A DNA stretch of 27,618 bases. Source: CAZMNY01 sp964635375 (lineage in GTDB: Bacteria; Planctomycetota; Planctomycetia; Pirellulales; Pirellulaceae). The stretch covers positions 1 through 27,618 of the forward strand of contig CAZWOU010000083.1 in the NCBI GenBank assembly GCA_964635375.1, written 5' to 3'. Within the stretch, counting starts at the first letter, position 1. Each line of letters begins with the position of its first letter. Position numbers and translations under genes: made by a program. Shown one piece after another: positions 7,503 through 15,502 of the stretch. A model generated the notes under the pieces. The model was given only the letters and a program-made list of their open reading frames with translations. It did no database searches and had not been told where the DNA came from.

Positions 7503-8975
7503 ATGCGATTAGCCCTTCACTGGCAGATTTTTGTGGGAATGGTGCTCGGCGCCATCATCGGACTGACTCTCAACGCCACGGTGGGCGAACAGACTTGGGA
7601 GTCGAGCAAGGAAGACAAACTCCCTGCGGGCGTCTTGCGAGCGGATACGAAGGACACGCCCGACGTCAGCACGGTCAATTGGGTTACTGAGGATGGTGAA
7701 GAAAAGACGGCTGCTATTGATGGTTCGAGACGAACGGAGGGCAGCGTCGCCTCGGTCAAGAACTTGGAGAAGGCATCGCCCGTCGCCCACGAGCTGTTTA
7801 TCAACTACGGTCGCTCAACGGCCCGCCGAGTGGGCGACGCGTGTTCGCGGTTGGGCGGACTATTTCTGCGTCTCTTGAGGATGGTCGCGCTCCCGCTGAT
7901 CGTCTCCTCGCTGATAAGCGGTGTGATGGGGCTCGGCGATGCTTCGCGGCTTGGGCGAATGTTTGGCCGCACGATGGCGTACTACCTTTGCACAAGCCTA
8001 CTGGCGATCTGCACGGGCCTGCTGATGGTCAATCTGATTCGTCCTGGCCTTCGAAGCGAAGAAGTAGCGACTCCCTCGAGCGACGCGATCGTGGGCGAAC
8101 AGAGCATTGGCGAGGTGTTGTTCGAGCAACTGGAGAACGCTATTCCGGGAAACCCTTTTGGATCGTTAGCCGGCGCCGAGTACTTGGCGGTTATTTCGTT
8201 TAGCATCGCTTTCGCCATCTTCGCGCTGCTGCAGGGCGGTGAGGTTGCGAGCCGAGTCAAATCGGCGGCCGACGCGGTGTTTGCGGTGATGATGAGGATG
8301 ACAATGGCGATCATCAAACTCGCTCCGATCGGCGTGCTTTTTCTGATGATCTTCGTCACAGCGACTCAGGGTCCGGAGGTCTTCCGGCTGTTGTTTTGGT
8401 ACATGTTGGCGGTCAGTTCGGCGCTTGCGATACACGCGTTGATTGTGCTTCCGCTGATTCTGCACTTCGTCGCCCACCGAAATCCATGGGAGTTCGCGCG
8501 GGCGATGAGCCCGGCGCTGCTAACCGCGTTCAGCTCAGCCTCCAGCAACGGCACGCTACCGCTGACGCTCGCCAGCGTCGAAAATCGAGCCGGTGTCAGC
8601 AACCGCGTCAGCTCATTCGTCTTGCCGCTTGGCGCCACCATCAACATGGACGGCACCGCGCTCTACGAGGCTGTTGCCGTGCTCTTCATCGCCCAGATGT
8701 ACCACCAACAGAACCTGCCGCTCACGACTCAGATTATCGTCGCGCTCACCGCGCTGCTGGCGAGCATCGGAGCGGCTGGGATTCCCCATGCGGGGCTGGT
8801 GATGATGGTGATCATCCTGCAAGCCGTTGGGCTCCCGCCCGAGATGCAAGGCGTTATTCTCGCCGTGGATCGAGTGCTCGACATGTGCCGCACCTCGGTC
8901 AACGTGTGGAGCGATTCATGCGGTTGCGCAGTGATCAGCCGCCTTGAACAGATAGCCAAGCCAGCGAGCGCCTAG
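7503..8975 (+). CDS. Dicarboxylate/amino acid:cation symporter (DAACS, SLC1-like)
   Basis: The 490-aa inner-membrane protein is a Na+ or H+ coupled carrier for glutamate, aspartate or C4-dicarboxylates. Family signatures are clear: the serine-rich hairpin SSASSNGTLPLTL, the TM7 motif GATINMDGTALYEAV, the second hairpin GIPHAGLVMM, and the TM8 substrate motif DRVLDMCRTSVNVWSDSCG. TM1 is at about residues 7-24 and TM2 begins near 116. The roughly 80 residues between them are hydrophilic and acidic, whereas this loop is much shorter in archaeal GltPh, so this is a lineage-type insertion. It is transcribed alone and is convergent with the zinc-ribbon gene, with only 24 nt between stops. The exact substrate cannot be assigned. 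Confidence 0.93.
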   Translation: MRLALHWQIFVGMVLGAIIGLTLNATVGEQTWESSKEDKLPAGVLRADTKDTPDVSTVNWVTEDGEEKTAAIDGSRRTEGSVASVKNLEKASPVAHELFINYGRSTARRVGDACSRLGGLFLRLLRMVALPLIVSSLISGVMGLGDASRLGRMFGRTMAYYLCTSLLAICTGLLMVNLIRPGLRSEEVATPSSDAIVGEQSIGEVLFEQLENAIPGNPFGSLAGAEYLAVISFSIAFAIFALLQGGEVASRVKSAADAVFAVMMRMTMAIIKLAPIGVLFLMIFVTATQGPEVFRLLFWYMLAVSSALAIHALIVLPLILHFVAHRNPWEFARAMSPALLTAFSSASSNGTLPLTLASVENRAGVSNRVSSFVLPLGATINMDGTALYEAVAVLFIAQMYHQQNLPLTTQIIVALTALLASIGAAGIPHAGLVMMVIILQAVGLPPEMQGVILAVDRVLDMCRTSVNVWSDSCGCAVISRLEQIAKPASA

Positions 8976-8999
8976 CCGGTGTTGCTCCCCGTGTGCGGC

Positions 9000-9350
9000 T
9001 TAGACCAACCCCCAGAAATCACATTCGGTGCATTGTTGAGCCTTCTTCTCTTCCCCGCGGGGGACGCGAAGCGGATGTCCGCATTTGGGACAGTTGCGGA
9101 CCTGAAACGCCGCCGATTCGTTTTTGGGAATCCTCTCGCTGACCGGCTGCAGGTCAATGATTTCATCCTCTTGGGCGGGTCCGCCGCCCGCGTCTAGTTG
9201 GATTGGGTTCTTGCAGGCCAAGCAATCGACAACGCCGCCTTGGACTTCATCCTCGAGCAGCATGAACTTGCGACAAGCGTCGTGGGGACACTGCGAGATG
9301 AATGGCATGAAGACCGCGAATGCAAATGGCAAACCGATGTTGCTCGGCAT
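9000..9350 (-). CDS. Double zinc-ribbon small protein, last gene of the Hsp70 operon
   Basis: This 116-aa protein carries two four-cysteine zinc ribbons. The first uses C21/C26 and C43/C46 (CPHDAC...CLAC); the second uses C87/C90 and C107/C110 (CPKC...CTEC). An acidic linker joins them. The N-terminal 20 residues are hydrophobic (MPSNIGLPFAFAVFMPFISQ), but this looks like part of the fold and not a clear signal peptide. ATG 9350 has an AGG close upstream and follows the stop of the previous gene by only 6 nt, so the two are translationally linked. Zinc ribbons of this size bind nucleic acid or protein partners, or act as structural adaptors. A role with the upstream Hsp70/J-like proteins is inferred from the operon alone. 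Confidence 0.8.
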   Translation of the reverse strand: MPSNIGLPFAFAVFMPFISQCPHDACRKFMLLEDEVQGGVVDCLACKNPIQLDAGGGPAQEDEIIDLQPVSERIPKNESAAFQVRNCPKCGHPLRVPRGEEKKAQQCTECDFWGLV

Positions 9351-9356
9351 GCTGAC

Positions 9357-10530
9357 CTAATTAATGGAAAACGGCTGTGGTTGGAGGAATACGCTAATTT
9401 GGCCAGCCACAGTGACCTTGGTGTTTGAGGGATTAGCGGATTGAATGTTCTCGGTCTTGCCGAGCACTACGTTCGCCGACCAGGAGCGCGGTATCGCGAC
9501 GTCCTCCAAGGCGTAGACGCGACAGAACATCGCTCTATCAACATTGCTTTTTCCATCCAGAACAAGAATCGATTCCATGACCCGCGAGACTGTTTGACCG
9601 CGAGCAACGCGGACGATCGACCGGGGGGGGACAGGAGTATTCGGACCATCGACGTGAATGGTTTTCGGTGGCAGACTGATGGCGACGCCTCCATTGGAAT
9701 GAACCTCGCAAATCCAACTAGGTCCGTCGCCAAATCGCAGGCCCCGTGGCGCCGTAATCGACAGTTGCCGTTCATTCACGATCTTAAAAACAGCATTCAA
9801 AGCGCTGCTAGATGACTTGGCGTTGCCCGGCTGTGCGAAGACAACCCGTGTCACGTTGCCCAATCCGGACCCTGTAACCGTGAGCTCGTCGCCGCCGCGT
9901 ATTTGGTAACGGCTGAACCCTTGAATTCTCGGTTGGTTTCCTCTGGCGGCGGCGTCTGCCGGCCCCTCGCGTTGAGGAGCCGAGCCGCCGATGTTGGCAA
10001 ATGCCGGCATTCCCATGCGGCGCGATACCACAGACAAACGTCGTGACATGACGGTGACGCCTTGCAGCGCGATCATCGAGAAACTGACCAACACACACAT
10101 CGCGCCGATGCGGGAGAACAACAATCGCGTAGGCTCATCGCCCATCTTGCGGCGGAACACCTCGCCGAGTGGTGAATTCAACAGAGGTCCGAACTCCAGG
10201 AGCCCCGCCAACATAGCCACGACGCCCAGCAATCCGGCAAAACCCATCAGCATGAACGCCAACGTAAACGCGAAGTTGAGGAATACCGCAGCGGCGGCGG
10301 CCGCGAGCCCCATGACCAGCACGACGAAGAAGATCGCTTTTCGGCTCTGAGCCGTCTCAGGTCGAAGCTGAATACCCTGATACGGTTTGAGCGGTCCCTT
10401 GTCCCCGCCGTTCGCCGCCGACTGGTCCTGCAACTGGGGAAAGACCTGAGTCGCCGGGGATGGCTGCCCCCATCCTTCCCGCCAAATGACACTCTGCGGG
10501 TTCAGGCGCCGCTGGGCCACAGCGTCATCC
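9357..10530 (-). CDS. GYF_2-like / transmembrane / IPT-domain protein, 5' end lost in the assembly gap
   Basis: The frame is open out of the 100-N gap and ends at TAG 9357-9359. The first visible residues (DDAVAQRRLNPQSVIWREGW) match the second half of a GYF_2 domain, so the true start lies in the gap or further upstream. GTG 10520 would cut that domain and is an unlikely start. Counting from 10520, hydrophobic segments follow at about 61-82, 83-110 and 134-155. An IPT/TIG Ig-like domain is at about 198-275 (PRIQGFSRYQIRGGDELTVTGSGLGNVTRVVF), and a beta-rich C-terminal part follows. It sits between the J-like gene and the zinc-ribbon gene, 6 nt from the latter. It may be fused to the J-like protein. 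Probable role: membrane-anchored binding protein. Confidence 0.8.
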
Positions 10531-10630
10531 NNNNNNNNNNNNNNNNNNNNNNNNNNNNNNNNNNNNNNNNNNNNNNNNNNNNNNNNNNNNNNNNNNNNNN
10601 NNNNNNNNNNNNNNNNNNNNNNNNNNNNNN
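10531..10630. other. Assembly gap (100 N)
   Basis: Exactly 100 N is the usual placeholder for a gap of unknown length. Both flanking minus-strand frames run into it without a stop, so coding sequence is missing here. The frame relation across the gap is not informative. Confidence 0.95.
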
Positions 10631-11152
10631 CGCTGGAGCCTGAACTTGAATTGCCGCCTGCAGGGGCGCTACCGGTTGCAGCACGGGCGGATCGACCTGG
10701 GGGCCTGGACCGAGAATCTCCAACGTGGGCGCCGCAGGTCCATCCAAGATCTCTAACGTGGGCAACTTCTCCTTCTCGCTCTTCGTCGGCTCGTCAGCGA
10801 ACTGAGCGAGCTCGTCATCCTGCTGCTTTGAAGCCGCGTCAGGCCCGTTCGCCACGTCGCCCGATTGTTGTGGGTCGTCCGACCGCAGCGACCGATCATA
10901 CTGCTTCTTGTGGTGCGGGCTGGTGAGGCAATCGTAGGCCTTCGACATCTCTTGGAGAATCTTGAGGGCGTCAGTTCCGTGTTCGCCCACTTGGTAACGC
11001 CGTACGACTGAGTAGCGATCGCCAAACGACTCCTCGATTATCGCCAAGTCCTCCTCGAACTCCTTGACGCCCAACAGCGCATAGTAATTCGGCGGCCGAC
11101 CGTCGACCGGAATATCGAGCCATTCGAGATAGGGATCAAAAACGTCGGTCAC
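10631..11152 (-). CDS. Degenerate J-domain-like protein without HPD, 3' end in the assembly gap
   Basis: The N-terminal 90 residues form a J-like module: DPYLEWLDIP, then PPNYYALLGV (residues 21-30), a helical region and KAYDCLTSPHHKKQYD (71-86). The last matches J helix III/IV, where Tyr-Asp before a basic tail is typical. The HPD tripeptide that stimulates Hsp70 ATPase is absent. This module is a recurrent planctomycete type. A Pro/Ala/Gln-rich linker with a near-repeat 'PTLEIL(D/G)' runs into the gap. GTG 11152 starts the gene 19 nt after the Hsp70 stop, with GGTGA just upstream, so the two form one operon. Whether the frame ends in the gap or continues into the GYF_2-like protein is unknown. 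Confidence 0.8.
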
Positions 11153-11171
11153 AATTCACCGTCTGAGACAA

Positions 11172-12773
11172 TTATTGAATATTGAGGGAGTCGACGATCT
11201 CTTTCTGCGTTTTGATATCGTCGTCCGTCAGCCCGCCTTGCCGATCGATTTCGACTTGGGCCAGCGAGCCCCCTGTCATGTCGAGGGCCATGACGCTCAC
11301 GCGGCCATTGGCGCCGTAACTCAATCGCACCTGAATAGGCGCTCCGAGCGGCAATTGAGCCGATAGTTCCGTGACCCTGCACTCTCCAATGGGAATGTTC
11401 GCCTTCGCTTCAGGCGCCTCGCCCTCCAACACCTTCACACGTATCGAAGTCCGACCAGCCTCATTCAGTCGGAACACTTTGCTGCTCGCGTGGGGCAATG
11501 GCGTGTTCTTGGGGATGAGCACAGCCGACCGGGCGACCTTCTTCTTGCGATCATAGGTCTGCACGCCCAAACTGTGGGAGTTCACATCACGGACGACGAC
11601 GTCCGCGAGTTGGCCGCGCACGTCGGCATCCATTTCGACGTCTTCCACGATGGATTCGGCCTCGCGCATCGCCGCAAAGATCGCCGCCCCGCGGGCCACG
11701 ACTTGATCCGGGTCCAGCGTGTCGTCCGGCGGTTTCGATGTGACCTGCTGCAACATTTCTCGAATCATCGGCATGCGAGTCGACCCGCCGACAAGGAGCA
11801 CGCGGTCGATGTCGTCCCACTTCAATTTCGCCTGATCGCGCGCAACAAAACTCGTCACCACTTGCGTCCGCATGACAAGATCGCGACTCAACGCTTCGAA
11901 CTTCGCTCGGCTCAGCGTCCCTCGCACCACTCGATCTTGATAGAAACACTCGATGGGCGCCGAGGTCAATTGGCTCAGCAACTTTTTGGTCGACTCGGCT
12001 AGATTAGAAACCGACTCACACCACATATCGCCCGATGCGCTGGCGCTCGGGTCGACGCCATGCTCTTCCTGAAAGAGGTCTGCGATGTGGCGAGTAATGA
12101 CATCGTCCCAGTCTTTGCCGCCCAATTGCACTTCGCCATCGGTGGCCACGGTTTCAAACCGTTTCTCGGAGAGCCGCACAAGGGTGACGTCGAATGTACC
12201 GCCGCCCAAATCATAGACCAGGGTGTTGATTTCTTCGCCATCGCTGAAACTGGGCAGCACGCCAGGGTTGTTGGGATTGAGTCGGCCCTCGAGACAATAG
12301 GCGACGGCCGCAGAGGTTGGCTCATTGATAATGTCGAGAACTTCGAGACCAGCAATTCGACCTGCGTCCTCGGTGGCTTTGCGCCGCGTGTCGTCAAAAA
12401 ACGCCGGGACAGTCAGCACAGCCTTGGTGATCGGCCCAATGCGTCGCTCCGCGTCCTCCTTCAGTTTGCGAAGAATGATTGCGGACAAAGTTTCGGGGCG
12501 AAACTGGCGTCCATCCACAACACGCGAGAATAACGGTTGGCCCATCGACCGTTTCATCAAGGTGGCGACCTTGTCAGGATTGTGGGTCGCCGCGGCTTTG
12601 GCGGCTTTCCCAACTAAGGCGACCTCGCCATCCAAATAGACCGCGCTGGGGGTCAGCGGATCACCGTCGCGATTGGGTATCGTCGTGGCGACTCCCTTGG
12701 AATCCAAATGCGCGATCACGGACAACGTCGTGCCTAGGTCAATTCCGACCAGGGCACCCGAATCAACGGCCAT
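11172..12773 (-). CDS. Hsp70 (DnaK/HscC-like) chaperone, C-terminally short
   Basis: The 533-aa cytoplasmic protein has a complete Hsp70 ATPase domain. Phosphate 1 is GIDLGTT at 10-16, VPAFFDDTRRKATEDAG is at 122-138, INEPTSAAVAY is at 149-159, phosphate 2 is DLGGGTFD at 188-195 and the adenosine motif is VLLVGGSTRMP at 325-335. The linker reads DVVVRDV where DnaK has DVLLLDV. A beta-sandwich substrate-binding domain follows (about 398-512), and the protein stops at 533. The alpha-helical lid of DnaK (about 638 aa) is therefore missing. ATG 12773 was chosen because GGGGAGGGG (12777-12785) lies just upstream and because it leaves a normal N-terminus; the frame extends 43 codons further. It is the first gene of the operon with the J-like, GYF_2-like/IPT and zinc-ribbon proteins. 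Confidence 0.92.
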   Translation of the reverse strand: MAVDSGALVGIDLGTTLSVIAHLDSKGVATTIPNRDGDPLTPSAVYLDGEVALVGKAAKAAATHNPDKVATLMKRSMGQPLFSRVVDGRQFRPETLSAIILRKLKEDAERRIGPITKAVLTVPAFFDDTRRKATEDAGRIAGLEVLDIINEPTSAAVAYCLEGRLNPNNPGVLPSFSDGEEINTLVYDLGGGTFDVTLVRLSEKRFETVATDGEVQLGGKDWDDVITRHIADLFQEEHGVDPSASASGDMWCESVSNLAESTKKLLSQLTSAPIECFYQDRVVRGTLSRAKFEALSRDLVMRTQVVTSFVARDQAKLKWDDIDRVLLVGGSTRMPMIREMLQQVTSKPPDDTLDPDQVVARGAAIFAAMREAESIVEDVEMDADVRGQLADVVVRDVNSHSLGVQTYDRKKKVARSAVLIPKNTPLPHASSKVFRLNEAGRTSIRVKVLEGEAPEAKANIPIGECRVTELSAQLPLGAPIQVRLSYGANGRVSVMALDMTGGSLAQVEIDRQGGLTDDDIKTQKEIVDSLNIQ

Positions 12774-12985
12774 GAACCCCTCCCCGAAGCGAATGATTGC
12801 GTTACCGGTCGTATCCGTTGGCCGAGAACCTGCCTCGATCGCTCTGAAACCCGGCTGGGCCAAACGGCTCTGAGGATCTAACCCCGAACGGGGCCATCCC
12901 ATCCTAGCTCAAAACCGACCCCTGGGCTACGAAATCAGGCTGACGGGAATTCGCCTGTAGAATCGGCTATTTCCCTTGTCGGCGC

Positions 12986-13399
12986 TCACGGCTTGGCGTC
13001 GCCTGACCCAGTGTCCTCCGGTCCGTATCTGCCACGAAACTCTTCGATCGGGTATTTGAGGATGTTCTTCTTCATCTTTGCTTTCATCGTGGATGCGACG
13101 TCTAGATCCAGCTCGTTGGCGATCGCCAAGAGGTAGCAGAGCACGTCCGCCATTTCCTCGCCCACAGCGGCAAGTTTCTCGGCGTCCTCGGTCACTTCGC
13201 GAGAGGCCTGCGGCGTGATCCACTGGAAGTGCTCCATCAATTCGGCCGCCTCGATAGAGAGGGCCATGGCCAAATTCTTGGGGGAATGAAACTGCCGCCA
13301 GTCCCGGGCGTCGACGAAATGGCGGACCATGGATCGCAATTGCCCAACGGTGACCGTCGGATCTTCAAACGATTCCTCTGCGTTTGGCTCTTGATTCAT
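12986..13399 (-). CDS. MazG-like nucleotide pyrophosphohydrolase (RS21-C6/dCTPase type)
   Basis: The 137-aa cytoplasmic protein has the all-alpha NTP pyrophosphohydrolase pattern: a DWRQFHSPKNLAMALSIEAAELMEHFQW block with E50 and E53 (ExxE), then EEMADVLCYLL with E82 and D85 (ExxD). Together these bind the catalytic magnesium ions. The single short domain and the W..FH.PKNLA signature resemble RS21-C6/dCTP pyrophosphatase-like members, not full-length MazG. The family hydrolyses NTPs or dNTPs to NMP plus pyrophosphate, often clearing modified nucleotides. ATG 13399 starts about 111 nt from the divergent glyA gene, so the two probably share a bidirectional control region. The C-terminal tail after about residue 125 is disordered and not conserved. 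Confidence 0.9.
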   Translation of the reverse strand: MNQEPNAEESFEDPTVTVGQLRSMVRHFVDARDWRQFHSPKNLAMALSIEAAELMEHFQWITPQASREVTEDAEKLAAVGEEMADVLCYLLAIANELDLDVASTMKAKMKKNILKYPIEEFRGRYGPEDTGSGDAKP

Positions 13400-13510
13400 C
13401 GAGTCGGTCCAATTGACGGTTTCGTGTCCCAGGGAAACAATGCACGGATTCCGATCGCGGCCTCACCGCGTCAATCCGATTTGTCCCCATTCCCAGGGAA
13501 AGCGAATTCG

Positions 13511-14782
13511 ATGAGTCAGCTCGAGCACCAGGATCCCCAAATCTTCCAAGCGATTCAAGATGAGGTGCGGCGGCAGGAGGAGGGGCTTGAGATGATAGCG
13601 AGTGAAAACTACACGAGCCCGGCGGTGATGGAGACAATGGGCAGCGTGCTCACCAACAAGTACGCGGAGGGGTATCCTGGGCGGCGCTATTACGGCGGCT
13701 GCGAACACGTGGACGTTGTCGAGCGGATAGCCCAAGATCGGGCCAAGCAGTTGTTCGGAGCTGAGCATGCTAACGTCCAACCCCACTCGGGCTCGCAAGC
13801 CAATCAGGCGATCTACATGACGGCGCTCGAGCCCGGCGATTGCGTGCTTGGACTCGCCTTGGCCCACGGCGGCCATCTAACTCATGGCATGCGGCTGAAC
13901 AGTTCGGGCAAGCTTTACAAGTTTCACAGTTATGGAGTCACGCGAGACACCCACCGTATCGATTTCGACCAAGTGGCAAAGCTGGCGAAGGAACACAAGC
14001 CGAAGATGATTGTCGCCGGCGCCAGCGCGTATCCGCGCGAAATTCCGCACGGCCGATTCGCCGAAATCGCCAACGAGGTCGGCGCCAAGCTGTTCGTTGA
14101 CATGGCCCATTACGCCGGTTTGGTCGCTGCCGGTTTGCATGACAATCCTATTCCGGTCGCCGACTTTGTCGGAACTACGGTGCACAAAACGCTTCGCGGC
14201 CCGCGAGCCGGAATGGTGCTCTGCCGGAAAGAATATGCGAAGGACCTCAACCGCAGTGTGTTCCCCGGCATCCAGGGCGGTCCGCTGATGCACGTCATCG
14301 CCGGAAAAGCTGTCTGCTTCGGCGAAGCTCTGAAGCCTGAATTCAAAGTTGCCATGCAACAAACACTCGACAACGCCAAAGTGCTGGCCGATTCGCTGGC
14401 CGCTGGCGGAGCCCGATTGATCAGCGGCGGGACCGACAACCACTTGGCCCTGGTCGATGTCACCCCGTTGAATATTGGCGGTAAGTTGGCCGAAGAAGTG
14501 CTCGACCAATGCGGCATCACGGTCAACAAGAACATGATTCCCTTCGACGAACGCAAGCCGATGGACCCTTCCGGAATCCGTATCGGAGCCCCCGCGCTGA
14601 CATCGCGAGGCATGGGGACCGACGAAATGAAGCAAATCGCCGCATGGATGCTCGATGCGCTTCGACACCATGATGATCCGGCCGCCGCCACGACCATTCG
14701 AGGCGCCGTTCGCGAAATGTGTAAGGTTTTCCCAACTCCAGCTGCTCGTGGTCTTAGCTACGCGTCTTCCCAGCCCACGTGA
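13511..14782 (+). CDS. glyA: Serine hydroxymethyltransferase
   Basis: This 423-aa PLP enzyme interconverts serine and tetrahydrofolate with glycine and 5,10-methylene-tetrahydrofolate in cytoplasmic one-carbon metabolism. Key sequences are MIASENYTSPAVMETMGS (28-45), NKYAEGYPGRRYYGG (49-63), LFVDMAHYAGLVAAGLH (194-210) and the cofactor lysine K226 in GTTVHKTLRGPRAG. The usual motif is TTTHKTLRGPRGG, so there are conservative changes around the lysine, but every catalytic position I recognise is present. Length is normal for bacterial GlyA (about 415-420). The frame is open 94 codons upstream, but the sequence before ATG 13511 is shadow of the divergent MazG-like gene. The gene appears monocistronic. 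Confidence 0.96.
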   Translation: MSQLEHQDPQIFQAIQDEVRRQEEGLEMIASENYTSPAVMETMGSVLTNKYAEGYPGRRYYGGCEHVDVVERIAQDRAKQLFGAEHANVQPHSGSQANQAIYMTALEPGDCVLGLALAHGGHLTHGMRLNSSGKLYKFHSYGVTRDTHRIDFDQVAKLAKEHKPKMIVAGASAYPREIPHGRFAEIANEVGAKLFVDMAHYAGLVAAGLHDNPIPVADFVGTTVHKTLRGPRAGMVLCRKEYAKDLNRSVFPGIQGGPLMHVIAGKAVCFGEALKPEFKVAMQQTLDNAKVLADSLAAGGARLISGGTDNHLALVDVTPLNIGGKLAEEVLDQCGITVNKNMIPFDERKPMDPSGIRIGAPALTSRGMGTDEMKQIAAWMLDALRHHDDPAAATTIRGAVREMCKVFPTPAARGLSYASSQPT

Positions 14783-14975
14783 TCCCGTCTCGGGCAAAGC
14801 CCGCTCGAACCGCTCACCAAGCCCATGCTCGTGCCAGTCTTTCGCTTCTCGTAGCCCCAAAAATCTGCGATAATCGGGGCCTCTCCGAGGTGGCAGTCGA
14901 TTCGCGGCCGTTCGCCCCGCACTGCGACCCCTGCGGCCAACAAGACGCGGATTCCTATCAATTTTTTGAGCGTCC

Positions 14976-15023
14976 ATGTCAACAAATCGAATTACGCCCA
15001 TGTCAACGAATCGAATCCTGATC
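14976..15023 (+). repeat. 24-nt tandem duplication carrying two start codons
   Basis: Two adjacent 24-nt segments begin ATGTCAACAAATCGAAT (14976) and ATGTCAACGAATCGAAT (15000). Their first 17 bases differ at one position. Each supplies an in-frame ATG and MSTNRI, so the receiver protein has a repeated N-terminus. Confidence 0.8.
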
Positions 15024-15491
15024 GCAGACGACAACCCCGCCAATCGCGAGCTGCTCGACGCCTATCTTGAGGACGTTGATTGCGAAATTGAATTCGCGGC
15101 GGATGGACAGGACACACTGGACAAGGCCGCCGCCTGCAAACCCGACTTAATCTTGCTAGATGTGATGATGCCCAGGCTGAGTGGGTTTGAAGTCTGCAAG
15201 CAGCTCAAGAACGACCCGGCGACCAACTCGATTATGATACTCATGGTCACCGCCCTCGACGAAGTGGGCGATATCGAGCGGGCCGTTGACGCCCGAACCG
15301 ATGATTTCCTCTCCAAGCCCGTTAATCGCGTGGAGCTGGTGAAGCGAGTCGAGAACATGCTACAGCTCAAGGGTCTTACCGATGAGAACGACCGTTTGAG
15401 ACGCTATATTCAGGGCATGGAGGACGACGACCATTCGACGCCCGACGACCAAGAGGACGAAGATGATGATTCGACGCCCGACGACCAATAG
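14976..15491 (+). CDS. Single-domain response regulator with acidic repeat tail
   Basis: The 171-aa cytoplasmic protein is a CheY-like receiver. The acidic pocket is D18/D19 (IADDN), the phosphoacceptor is D62 (LLDVMMPRLSG), the switch Thr is T92 (VTALD) and the conserved Lys is K114 (FLSKPVNR). No output domain follows. Instead there is a short helical linker and an acidic tail with two copies of DDxSTPDDQ. No kinase lies nearby, so the partner is unknown. Two in-frame ATGs exist, at 14976 and 15000, within a 24-nt tandem duplication. The first is preferred because TTTTGAG lies upstream of it, while the second has no ribosome binding site; a start at 15000 gives a more usual N-terminus (MSTNRILIADDN). 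Confidence 0.92.
   Translation: MSTNRITPMSTNRILIADDNPANRELLDAYLEDVDCEIEFAADGQDTLDKAAACKPDLILLDVMMPRLSGFEVCKQLKNDPATNSIMILMVTALDEVGDIERAVDARTDDFLSKPVNRVELVKRVENMLQLKGLTDENDRLRRYIQGMEDDDHSTPDDQEDEDDDSTPDDQ
15433..15488 (+). repeat. Direct repeat of 20 bp in the response regulator tail
   Basis: A 20-bp sequence beginning ATTCGACGCCCGACG occurs at 15433-15452 and again at 15469-15488, identical, 36 nt apart. It encodes the two STPDDQ copies at the C-terminus; the second copy runs up to the stop codon. Confidence 0.8.
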
Positions 15492-15502
15492 GAACAGGGC
15501 GA

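Noticed and set aside
14794..14812. Terminator after glyA (CGGGC-AAA-GCCCG)
   Set aside because: The stem is only 5 bp and no T-tract follows.
13877..15043. 388-codon minus-strand open frame opposite glyA
   Set aside because: It is the antisense shadow of a highly conserved glyA sequence in GC-rich DNA; no domain is recognisable.
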